Shown: positions 1-5,811 of the stretch, piece after piece
How positions within the stretch are numbered: the stretch's first letter is position 1
Layout: each line of letters starts with the position of its first letter
DNA from: JACDAE01 sp034438015
GTDB taxonomy: Bacteria > Chloroflexota > Ktedonobacteria > Ktedonobacterales > Ktedonobacteraceae
Length of the DNA stretch: 6,141 bases
Assembly (NCBI GenBank): GCA_034438015.1
Contig: DAOTTD010000075.1
Location: forward strand, 1 to 6,141
Direction: 5' to 3'
Made by a program: the position numbers and the translations under genes
The notes under the pieces: generated by a model
What the model was told of the DNA's origin: nothing
Seen by the model: the letters and a program-made list of their open reading frames with translations, nothing else
Databases searched by the model: none

Positions 1-1333
1 GCGTATTACGCCCATCAACGCGTATGCGCAGCAGCACGAATGGGGCCGTACTACTCTGGGTGGTACCCGTTATCCCCGGATCGGTCGTTGCTCCGATATA
101 GCCATCCTGCGCCAGCAGCAGAACAATCTCTTGTCTCAACGCCAGCGTGCCGTGATTGAATGGTTCGCCGGAGGGGTAGCAGAATTGTTGAATAGGGATG
201 CCCAGATGCCTCTGCAATGTGAACTGTGAGATCTGTAACTCTTGCTGCGCTTGCTCAATAGATTCTTGCAAAACCTGTCCCATATCGACGTGATGGATCG
301 TGTGTGACCCCATCTGCATGCCATTCAGCAGCATCTCGCGCATCTGCGGCCACGTCATCTGTCCCTGCCAGCCCACCTTACCGGTGATAATATAAAACAT
401 ACCACTGAAACCGTGCGCCTTTAAAATAGGATAAGCGAATTTGTATGCATCATCATAGCCGTCATCAAATGTAAGAATGATGGGTCGTGCGGGTAGGGGA
501 GCATTGTAGTATAGAGCATTGAATAGCTGGTTGAAGGTGATGGTGCGATAGCCCCGTGCCTTGAGATAGTCCATCTGCCGCGCAAACAATGCCGGTGTGA
601 CCTCCAGGCTGGCCGAGAGCGCGTCATGGACGGGAGTATCAGAAATGTGGTGGTACATCATAATAGGCACCTGAACCGTTCTGACCGTCGGCTCTACCGG
701 TGGCAAGATGGGCGCCTCTAGATCGAACGGACCGCCATCCAGGACGAGCCACCTGTCCCCTGTTATATGCTGCACGACGAAAGGAAGGTTTTGGAAGAGC
801 GGAGTCGGATTCAGATCCTCCGGTGGTGCCTGTTGTTGCGTCAACTGTCTCGCTACCTTTGGTGCAAGCTGCAGCGAGACATACACTGACAGGGCATTGC
901 TGTATGAAGTCATGGTCTCTGGATTGACCCATTCAGGCAGCATCCAGACTTTCCCGAGCGTAAACCTCTGTAAATGATAATCCTGAAAACGGTCTTTCCA
1001 GAACGCTGCAAATGCCGTCTCGCCGGACCATAGAGCCCGCTTCTCTGGATGCAGCATCGACCAGAGGCGATCATAGCGGCCCTGAAGCCCCGCGTTCAGA
1101 TACTGCTGAGCAATGGTTTTTACTGCCGCGCTCACCACATCGCCGCTTGCAAGGCGCGACTCTGGCTTCGGCAACATCTTTGGTGTCTCCGTTGGAGGAG
1201 AACCATCGGCTGTCAACAGAAGGTATGCTCCTAATCCTCCCGCCAATAGGATGCTGACAAATGCCAGTGTCAGCAGAACCCTTGCCAGCGTCATGCGCGA
1301 TCCAGCTTTTTCCGATCTCTTTACTGCTTGCAT
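1..1333 (-). CDS. Membrane-anchored polysaccharide deacetylase (NodB domain), C-terminus cut by window edge
   Basis: The 444 visible residues form one open frame. Residues about 15-41 are a hydrophobic segment after a basic N-terminus (signal anchor, no lipobox). Residues about 60-205 resemble an NTF2-like extracytoplasmic domain (inference from the AQQYLNAGLQGRYDRLWSML stretch). A NodB domain runs from about 222. It shows TFDDGYDD at 288-295 (D290 as base, D291 as metal ligand), the HxxxH metal pair H344/H348 in SHTIHH, FCYPSGE at 384-390 in place of the classical RxPYG motif, and LLRIRVDG at 434-441. Family knowledge: such enzymes remove N- or O-acetyl groups from cell-surface glycans, here outside the membrane. 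An in-frame TGA lies 15 nt upstream of the start, so only ATG 1333 or Met14 can initiate; GAGAGG precedes ATG 1333. The exact glycan substrate cannot be told. Confidence 0.93.
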   Translation of the reverse strand, partial: MQAVKRSEKAGSRMTLARVLLTLAFVSILLAGGLGAYLLLTADGSPPTETPKMLPKPESRLASGDVVSAAVKTIAQQYLNAGLQGRYDRLWSMLHPEKRALWSGETAFAAFWKDRFQDYHLQRFTLGKVWMLPEWVNPETMTSYSNALSVYVSLQLAPKVARQLTQQQAPPEDLNPTPLFQNLPFVVQHITGDRWLVLDGGPFDLEAPILPPVEPTVRTVQVPIMMYHHISDTPVHDALSASLEVTPALFARQMDYLKARGYRTITFNQLFNALYYNAPLPARPIILTFDDGYDDAYKFAYPILKAHGFSGMFYIITGKVGWQGQMTWPQMREMLLNGMQMGSHTIHHVDMGQVLQESIEQAQQELQISQFTLQRHLGIPIQQFCYPSGEPFNHGTLALRQEIVLLLAQDGYIGATTDPGITGTTQSSTAPFVLLRIRVDGRNT

Positions 1334-1393
1334 GTATGATGCTACCTCTCAGTTTATCTGTCACAGTAGTTTGCAGTAGAAGCTTTATTCTAG

Positions 1394-1421
1394 ATTCTAT
1401 TGTTCATTCTCTCTCTGTCAA
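1394..1421 (-). promoter_or_regulatory. Sigma70-type promoter of the deacetylase gene
   Basis: On the minus strand there is a perfect -35 TTGACA (1416..1421), a 16-nt spacer and a -10 TAGAAT (1394..1399, 5 of 6 to consensus). The expected transcript start is near 1387, which gives a leader of about 54 nt before ATG 1333. Position and strand fit the deacetylase gene. Confidence 0.65.
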
Positions 1422-1692
1422 TAATAAACTCTGCCGGTAGGACTTATGATGTACATGTAGGGGGATGATAGGAAAAAAGGGGGGTGTGTATTCAGCTCAC
1501 CGCGCATGGCGAGCGAGAACTTGTTTCTCGTGGGTCTTATGGCCTATTTGGCCTACCGATGGCGACTTCATGCGATACATACTCTGGCACTAACGTATAT
1601 TTTAATAGGGAAGAGTAGTGCTTCTCTACTATCATATTGTTCTGCTTACGCTGTCTATAAAAAAAGATCACCTGGCACAGGGTTTCTACAGG

Positions 1693-1698
1693 GGAGGG
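1693..1698 (+). promoter_or_regulatory. Ribosome binding site deciding start at 1705
   Basis: GGAGGG lies 6 nt before ATG 1705, an ideal spacing. The longer open frame starting at 1618 has no such site, so 1705 is the preferred start. Confidence 0.5.
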
Positions 1699-1704
1699 TG
1701 CCCG

Positions 1705-1956
1705 ATGTATGGGATGGAAGTGGGCCGAACTGAACATAATCTTATAATTAGAATGGGGGTATGCGCCTTGGCGACAACTGGCGAACTACGTATTATTATC
1801 GAGGAGCTGGAGCTGGTTGACATTGGAGATGCTGCCAGCTACCTGGGTGAAGATGTCACAGTGGCGGAGGAATCGCACATTTCTGAACGGTCGAATTCTA
1901 TTGGCTTTATGGGATGTCTGGTAACAGATCAGGATACTTTTGCTCAAAAGCGTTAG
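1705..1956 (+). CDS. Possible small acidic protein, unknown function (83 aa)
   Basis: I do not recognise this protein. It begins MYGMEVGRTEHNLIIRMGVC and has an acidic, hydrophobic middle (IIIEELELVDIGDAASYLGE, about residues 34-53) and a polar tail ending DTFAQKR. It has no membrane segment and only two cysteines. Support for it being real is the strong GGAGGG site 6 nt upstream and a 13-bp hairpin with a T-rich tail starting 19 nt after the stop on the same strand. Against it are the small size, the lack of a family, the lack of a clear promoter, and a competing open frame on the other strand (1786..2013). The EELELVDIGDA segment loosely recalls leaders of ribosomally made peptides, but no maturation enzyme is visible nearby. 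Confidence 0.4.
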   Translation: MYGMEVGRTEHNLIIRMGVCALATTGELRIIIEELELVDIGDAASYLGEDVTVAEESHISERSNSIGFMGCLVTDQDTFAQKR

Positions 1957-1975
1957 GCTCGATTCTACGTTTGCA

Positions 1976-2031
1976 GGAATGGCAACGGGCTCTGTGCGCA
2001 GGTCCGTTGCCATTCCTTATTGATTATGATT
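1976..2031 (+). terminator. Hairpin terminator after the small gene
   Basis: Perfect 13-bp arms GGAATGGCAACGG (1976..1988) and CCGTTGCCATTCC (2004..2016) enclose a 15-nt loop; wobble and GC pairs can extend the stem by about three pairs. A T-rich but interrupted tail (TTATTGATTATGATTTT) follows on the plus strand. The minus-strand side has no T-tract, yet the hairpin begins 15 nt past the stop of the phosphoesterase gene at 2032, so it may also act for that convergent transcript. Confidence 0.55.
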
Positions 2032-2790
2032 TTATGTATGGCTCTGCTTCTTGCCGACGTGTTCTGAAAAGCCGTTGTCTGCATAGGTGGCGGCGGTCAG
2101 TATCCTGATGCGCTTCTCGGCGTGAGGGATGCCGCATGTCTTGAGCTGTTTGACGACGGCCTTGATGTCGTACGGCACACGCCGGTGCTCGGCCTGCCAG
2201 AGGTTGTTCTCGCACGTTAAGATGGCGTACGCGGCCCGCAGATCGTTGTCGCGTGGCAGGCCGCAACTGCCAACATCGACAAGCAAGAGATGCCGCCAGC
2301 GCCGCGTGTAGGCGATGTGCAGATGACCAAATGCCAGCGCGCCGATCGTCGGCTCCAATCCACCGAGTAGATGCTCCAGCATGCTCTCAGGCGATGTGGG
2401 GAAAATGGCATCCTCTAAGTTCAATGGATTGGCGTGCACGATCAGCAGATCGCTGCCATAGGGATTGGTGATGAGGTGTGAGAAGGGCAGCGCTGCCAGG
2501 TAGCTGATGCCCTTATTCCCTATCTGCTCGCGCGTCCAGCGAAGAGTATCGCCCTTCTTGGGTCCCGCGTCGGGTTTTCCTTCGACGACCTCCTGATCGA
2601 CGTTGCCCTGAATGACCGGGCAGTGCAATGCCTTGACGATGTGCAGAACCTCGTCGGGTCGGGGACCGTTCAGGCAGAGATCGCCCGCGATCACTACCTG
2701 GTCTATCGCTGGCTGCTGCCGCAGGTCGGCAAGCACCGCCTCCAATGCAAGCTGATTGCCATGAATGTCGGCAATAATGGCTACGCGCAT
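2032..2790 (-). CDS. Calcineurin-like metallophosphoesterase, 252 aa
   Basis: This is a cytoplasmic dinuclear metal phosphoesterase of the calcineurin-like superfamily. All metal and catalytic motifs are visible in order: DIHGN (D8, H10), GD (D37), GNVD (N63), VHANP (H119) and GHLH (H156, H158), then VGSCGLPRD at 173-181, which matches the usual NPGSVGxPRD end motif of the YfcE-like group. There is no signal peptide. At 252 residues it belongs to the longer bacterial class, with an insertion between N63 and H119. Members act on phosphodiesters or nucleotides in vitro; the natural substrate cannot be read from sequence. The start at 2790 is supported by CAGGAT 7 nt upstream on the minus strand. 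It is divergent from the smaller phosphoesterase at 2924. Confidence 0.92.
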   Translation of the reverse strand: MRVAIIADIHGNQLALEAVLADLRQQPAIDQVVIAGDLCLNGPRPDEVLHIVKALHCPVIQGNVDQEVVEGKPDAGPKKGDTLRWTREQIGNKGISYLAALPFSHLITNPYGSDLLIVHANPLNLEDAIFPTSPESMLEHLLGGLEPTIGALAFGHLHIAYTRRWRHLLLVDVGSCGLPRDNDLRAAYAILTCENNLWQAEHRRVPYDIKAVVKQLKTCGIPHAEKRIRILTAATYADNGFSEHVGKKQSHT

Positions 2791-2828
2791 GTGTGATATC
2801 CTGTGTATTAAGTATCTTTGGACCTACG

Positions 2829-2859
2829 GAAAGAAAAACGTTGCCTGATAGAGGCAACG
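2829..2859 (-). terminator. Terminator-like hairpin in the leader of the 252-aa phosphoesterase gene
   Basis: A perfect 8-bp stem, CGTTGCCT (2839..2846) with AGGCAACG (2852..2859), and a 5-nt loop are followed on the minus strand by TTTTTCTTT. This is an intrinsic-terminator shape pointing leftward, yet no gene ends there: it lies between two divergent genes, about 48 nt upstream of ATG 2790. It could attenuate that gene or block antisense transcripts from the right. The plus-strand side lacks a T-tract. Confidence 0.5.
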
Positions 2860-2870
2860 CGACGATGCAT

Positions 2871-2898
2871 TTCATACCTACATCTGTAAATATATCAT
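2871..2898 (+). promoter_or_regulatory. Candidate promoter of the 163-aa phosphoesterase gene
   Basis: TTCATA (2871..2876, 4 of 6 to the -35 consensus), a 16-nt spacer and TATCAT (2893..2898, 5 of 6 to -10) lie in an AT-rich stretch. The transcript would start near 2905 and give a short leader that contains the ribosome binding site AGGGGG (2911..2916). Confidence 0.4.
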
Positions 2899-2923
2899 AT
2901 CTTCGTAGTAAGGGGGCAACACT

Positions 2924-3415
2924 ATGCGGCATCGCATCGGTATCATTTCTGACACCCATATTCCTCATTTTAGTCGATTACCTGAGTCACTGTGGGCGCA
3001 TTTTGCCGGGGTAGAATTGATTATTCACGCCGGCGACCTCTCTGTGCTCTCGGTGATTGCTGAGCTGGAGACGATCGCGCCCGTGGTGGCCGTACAGGGC
3101 AATATCGAGCGCGAGGAGGTGGAGCTGAAACTGCCCATCAAGCGCGAGATCGTTGTGGGTCAGTGTCGCATCGGCATCGTCCACATTCTGGGCGATAGGG
3201 CTCATTACGCGGAAACGGCGCGGCGCAAATTTCCAGATGCGCGCGTCGTCGTCTTCGGGCACAGTCACGATCCTTATAACCAGGAACACGGTGGTCAGTT
3301 GCTCTTCAATCCGGGCAGTGCCACCGATAGACGCCGCCAGCCGACGTGTAGCATCGGCATGCTGGATATTGATGACGAAACGAAGAATGTGCGTGGCGAG
3401 ATCATCAGGTTGTGA
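2924..3415 (+). CDS. YfcE/MJ0936-type metallophosphodiesterase, 163 aa
   Basis: This is a small single-domain calcineurin-like phosphoesterase. Metal ligands in order are SDTH (D10, H12), AGD (D38), GN (N60), VH (H87) and GHSH (H113, H115), followed by NPGSATDRR at 129-137, the end motif of the YfcE family. Length is typical for the family. The H87 loop reads VHILGDRA rather than the common THG form, so that loop is slightly atypical although the histidine is kept. Family members hydrolyse phosphodiesters such as bis-p-nitrophenyl phosphate in vitro; the cellular substrate is unclear. The start at 2924 follows AGGGGG with a 7-nt gap. It is divergent from the 252-aa phosphoesterase, and no clear terminator was found downstream. 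Confidence 0.93.
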   Translation: MRHRIGIISDTHIPHFSRLPESLWAHFAGVELIIHAGDLSVLSVIAELETIAPVVAVQGNIEREEVELKLPIKREIVVGQCRIGIVHILGDRAHYAETARRKFPDARVVVFGHSHDPYNQEHGGQLLFNPGSATDRRRQPTCSIGMLDIDDETKNVRGEIIRL

Positions 3416-3550
3416 TGCTCAACATTGCACCCTAAAGATATATTTTCTTTTGTCGATGGTAGAAGATAGATGATTGTTCTCACTATTGGTGAAAGGACCT
3501 CTACACCTCCTCTCTCCTATCCTTTTTTAGTAGTTCCCCCCATTTTTGTC

Positions 3551-3574
3551 CAGGTCACCATCTGGGCTGACCTG
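3551..3574. repeat. Perfect inverted repeat (operator-like dyad) in front of the primase gene
   Basis: CAGGTCA (3551..3557) and TGACCTG (3568..3574) are perfect 7-bp arms separated by 10 bp. The arm centres are 17 bp apart. The dyad lies 26 nt upstream of ATG 3601, just before the ribosome binding site, so it could be a repressor site or an RNA hairpin controlling the gene. No T-tract follows. I could not place a good promoter in 3416..3600. Confidence 0.5.
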
Positions 3575-3583
3575 TCGTTGTAC

Positions 3584-3589
3584 AGGAGG
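3584..3589 (+). promoter_or_regulatory. Ribosome binding site deciding the primase start
   Basis: A full AGGAGG lies 11 nt before ATG 3601, a slightly long gap. The in-frame ATG codons from 3661, closer to the domain start, have no comparable site, which favours 3601 and leaves a 20-residue leader before the primase domain. Confidence 0.6.
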
Positions 3590-3600
3590 ATTACAACACA

Positions 3601-5466
3601 ATGACTAGACGACTGCTCCTCTTCTATGATGATTCTTATGACGCGGTTAAGCACAATCGAATGATGATGGAATGCGCGCTCCAGTATGTTGCCGATGGTT
3701 ATCGCGTTTTTCCGCTGCACACAGTGATGGCGGAGGGCGACTGCACCTGTGGGCGGCGCGAGTGTGCGAGCATAGGCAAGCATCCACGCACTGAGCATGG
3801 GATGAAGGATGCTTCCACTGACCAGGGACAGGTCAGGAGATGGTGGCAGACCTTCCCGCGCTCGAATATCGGGCTGGCGACCGGCAATGGGCTGGTGGTA
3901 ATTGATATTGATCCGCGCCACGGAGGGTCATTGGAGGCGTTGAAGGAGATTGCGCCCTTGCCGAAGACCACAAGCGTCCAGACAGGGGGTGGTGGTTGGC
4001 ACCTGTACTTTACGTACAATGCGCAGGGGAGTATCCCCAATAGCGCAGGGCTGCTTGGCGAGGGGATCGATGTGCGCGGGGATGGTGGCTATGTGGTTGC
4101 TCCACCGAGCCTGCACGCGTCCGGCGAGTCCTATCGCATCCTGGGACCTACAAAACCGGTTCCTCTGCCAGAAGCGTTCTTGCGTCTGCTGCTGAGTCCC
4201 AGAGGGAAGCAGAAGAAAGATATTCCTCCGCCTGAGCAGTCAATAGCAGCGCAACTGGCGCAGGATCTTGTGATTCGTGAAGGTCAGCGTAACGACCGCC
4301 TGTTCAGTCTCGCGTGCAAATTGCGGAATTGGGGTGCAAACGATCAGGTGGTCGAGATCGCGTTGAATGCTGCCAATAACATGCACTGCCAGCCGCCAAT
4401 GGGTGCAGCGGAAGTGCGGCAGATTGTAAGCAGTTCTCAACGCTATGAGCCAGGTGCATCACCGCTACCAGCGCCGTTGCGCATTCTGGGACGTGCAGAG
4501 GCCATGAGTACGACCTTTCCTGAACCGAAGTGGGCGGTGGAGCGTATCCTGCCGGAAGGCGTCACCTTGCTAGGAGGCAAGCCAAAGATGGGCAAGTCCT
4601 GGTTGGCGCTCTGGATCTCGCTGGCGATTGCCTCGGGATCGCTGGCACTAGGACGCCTGCCAACGACACAGGGAAGCGTTCTCTACCTGGCGTTGGAGGA
4701 TGGAGCGCGCCGCGTGGTCGAGCGAACGAAAAAGTTGCTGCAAGGGCTGCCCTGGCCGGAGGGATTTGTGTGGTCAAACGCGTGTGAGTCGCTCGCACAG
4801 GGCGGTCTGGGTGGAATCGAGGAATGGCTTAAAGAAGCGTCCGATCCCAGGCTGGTGGTTATAGATACGCTCGTGCGTGTGCGTGCGAATAGCAGTGGGG
4901 GCAGTGTCTACGCGGAAGAGTATGCGGGGATTGTGCCCATCAAGGACCTGGCGGAGCGCTATCATGTCGCAATCCTGGTTGTGCATCACCTGCGCAAGGC
5001 GAGCGCGACCGACGCTATGGACGAGTTCAGCGGGTCAACGGGTCTGACAGGAGCCACCGATTGCAACATGGTCCTACGTCGGGAGCGCGGGAAGGGTGAG
5101 GGTGAACTGCATGTCACCGGACGTGACGTGGAAGAGCAAGCCCTGTCTCTCGTGTTCGACAAGGAAACAGCCCGCTGGTCGTTGACCGATACTCCTGATG
5201 ACGATGAGAAAGAACGGGTACCAGCCATTTCCAGATCACGGCAGGAACTCCTTGACCTCTTAGGCGAGAAAGATCATCCGCTGTCGCCATCAGAGATCGC
5301 ACAGGAACTGGGTCGGGACCCGACGAATATACGCGCTCTGTTGGGCAAACTGGTAAAAACGGGAGAGGTATGCCAGGTCGGTAGAGGATTGTACGAAGCG
5401 AGAAGGTCATCTGTTACCGCTTCATCAAACGATCACAACGATCACAACGGTCACGATGGAGGCTGA
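3601..5466 (+). CDS. Primase-polymerase / RepA-type helicase fusion replication protein (621 aa)
   Basis: This is a multidomain initiator of the kind carried by plasmids, integrative elements and phages. Residues about 24-200 form a bifunctional primase-polymerase domain: ALQYVADGYRVFPL, a cysteine cluster C48/C50/C55 followed by GKHPR, catalytic VVIDIDP (D102, D104), QTGGGGWHLYF (H134) and GIDVRGDGGYVVAPPS. Residues about 220-284 resemble a PriCT linker domain. Residues about 305-530 are a RecA/RepA-like ATPase: Walker A GGKPKMGKSW (325-334), LALEDG (363-368), Walker B LVVID (418-422) and VHHLRK (461-466). Residues about 546-600 look like a winged helix (LSPSEIAQELGRDPTNIRAL). The last dozen residues are DHN-type repeats encoded by DNA iterons, and the stop lies inside a large inverted repeat. 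Inferred role: primer synthesis and unwinding at the adjacent origin. No frameshift is seen; the key motifs look intact. Confidence 0.93.
   Translation: MTRRLLLFYDDSYDAVKHNRMMMECALQYVADGYRVFPLHTVMAEGDCTCGRRECASIGKHPRTEHGMKDASTDQGQVRRWWQTFPRSNIGLATGNGLVVIDIDPRHGGSLEALKEIAPLPKTTSVQTGGGGWHLYFTYNAQGSIPNSAGLLGEGIDVRGDGGYVVAPPSLHASGESYRILGPTKPVPLPEAFLRLLLSPRGKQKKDIPPPEQSIAAQLAQDLVIREGQRNDRLFSLACKLRNWGANDQVVEIALNAANNMHCQPPMGAAEVRQIVSSSQRYEPGASPLPAPLRILGRAEAMSTTFPEPKWAVERILPEGVTLLGGKPKMGKSWLALWISLAIASGSLALGRLPTTQGSVLYLALEDGARRVVERTKKLLQGLPWPEGFVWSNACESLAQGGLGGIEEWLKEASDPRLVVIDTLVRVRANSSGGSVYAEEYAGIVPIKDLAERYHVAILVVHHLRKASATDAMDEFSGSTGLTGATDCNMVLRRERGKGEGELHVTGRDVEEQALSLVFDKETARWSLTDTPDDDEKERVPAISRSRQELLDLLGEKDHPLSPSEIAQELGRDPTNIRALLGKLVKTGEVCQVGRGLYEARRSSVTASSNDHNDHNGHDGG
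5430..5456 (+). repeat. Three tandem 9-bp iterons inside the primase coding end
   Basis: CGATCACAA occurs at 5430 and 5439, followed by a degenerate CGGTCACGA at 5448. Being 9 bp long, each unit adds exactly three codons, so the array reads as DHN, DHN, GHD in the protein. The stop codon (5464..5466) follows 7 bp later. Confidence 0.85.
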
Positions 5467-5502
5467 GATGGCCTGTAGAGGGAGTTGAGCGGGTACGAAG
5501 GA

Positions 5503-5532
5503 TGTGATCGCGGCTGTTCAGCCGCGATCACA
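5503..5532. repeat. Perfect 14-bp palindrome with 2-nt loop in arm 1
   Basis: TGTGATCGCGGCTG (5503..5516) and CAGCCGCGATCACA (5519..5532) are exact reverse complements around TT. It is formed by two opposed iterons joined by a GC-rich centre, so it could extrude as a cruciform or form a very stable RNA hairpin. No T-tract follows on either strand, so a classical terminator is not supported. The equivalent in arm 2 (5822..5851) has three mismatched positions. Confidence 0.85.
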
Positions 5533-5685
5533 ACGATCACAAAACGATCCTACAAGGACAGACCAGAGCATCCTCCCGCAGGGCGACCGCGCCATCCCGT
5601 TGTTTCGTCGCCTTATCTTGACGCCAATGGGGGGATGGATCGTCGTCTCCCCGATCTCACTGGTCTACCCCCGGTCCCACATTTC

Positions 5686-5714
5686 TTGACTTTGCCGTTT
5701 GATCACTATATACA
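5686..5714 (+). promoter_or_regulatory. Candidate sigma70-type promoter between the arms
   Basis: TTGACT (5686..5691, 5 of 6), a 17-nt spacer and TATACA (5709..5714, 4 of 6) point rightward into arm 2. No convincing gene follows, so the product would be a short non-coding transcript running through the arm 2 iterons and antisense toward serS, or an activating transcript for an origin. The -10 overlaps the AT palindrome. Confidence 0.35.
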
Positions 5715-5723
5715 TAGTATATA
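5707..5723. repeat. AT-rich palindrome TATATACATAGTATATA
   Basis: Arms TATATAC (5707..5713) and GTATATA (5717..5723) are perfect complements around ATA. TATATAC also recurs as a direct repeat at 5718..5724. It overlaps the candidate -10 hexamer, so it could be an operator or an easily melted origin core. Confidence 0.6.
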
Positions 5724-5811
5724 CAGGGGGAATATCTCTTCTGTACTAACTGCTGATATCCAGGCCAATCGACTATGCAAAAGCCTGACGAGCATCAATG
5801 CTCTCACGTGA

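Larger units (their letters stand above)
1334..1704. other. Intergenic region without a convincing gene
   Basis: This 371-nt stretch holds the minus-strand deacetylase promoter at its left end and the ribosome binding site of a possible small gene at its right end. Short open frames cross it, but they have no recognisable domain and no good ribosome binding site. A TATAAA hexamer at 1656..1661 could be a -10 for the small plus-strand gene at 1705, but the nearest -35-like TTGTTC (1637..1642) leaves only a 13-nt spacer, so I do not call a promoter. Confidence 0.6.
5430..5542 (+). repeat. Arm 1 of the large inverted repeat (113 bp)
   Basis: The order is three iterons (5430..5456), 45 bp of unique sequence, a reversed iteron ATGTGATCG (5502..5510), 14 bp, then two iterons CGATCACAA (5525..5533, 5534..5542). 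The 68-bp core 5457..5524 matches the reverse complement of 5830..5897 at 61 of 68 positions by my hand alignment. Similarity ends exactly at the outer and inner iteron borders. A partial further unit CGATCCTAC lies at 5545..5553. Confidence 0.9.
5543..5811. other. Inter-arm region, non-coding, with AT-rich core
   Basis: This is the 269 bp between the two iteron arms. The left half is GC-rich without recognisable features. The stretch from about 5680 to 5770 is AT-rich and holds a promoter-like sequence and the palindrome at 5707..5723, so it is the best candidate for a DNA unwinding element if this is an origin. A 6-bp hairpin GAGCAT/ATGCTC (5790..5803) and the 8-bp palindrome TCACGTGA (5804..5811) abut arm 2. 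The open frames crossing it have no good start site or family. Confidence 0.5.

Noticed and set aside
1506..1733. 75-codon plus-strand open frame with a hydrophobic start
   Set aside because: No good ribosome binding site or domain, and it overlaps the better supported frame at 1705.
2513..2968. 151-codon minus-strand open frame
   Set aside because: It overlaps the phosphoesterase gene in another frame, crosses the divergent promoter gap and has no family resemblance.
5430..5456. Heptad sites of the omega-type ribbon-helix-helix repressor (WATCACW)
   Set aside because: The core ATCAC is shared, but the first base is G and the period is 9 bp rather than contiguous 7 bp. There is no such repressor gene in view.
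5485..5811. 108-codon open frame starting at TTG across arm 1 and the inter-arm region
   Set aside because: It has a TTG start, no ribosome binding site in a useful position, and no recognisable domain; its beginning is the inverted repeat itself. It is likely chance.
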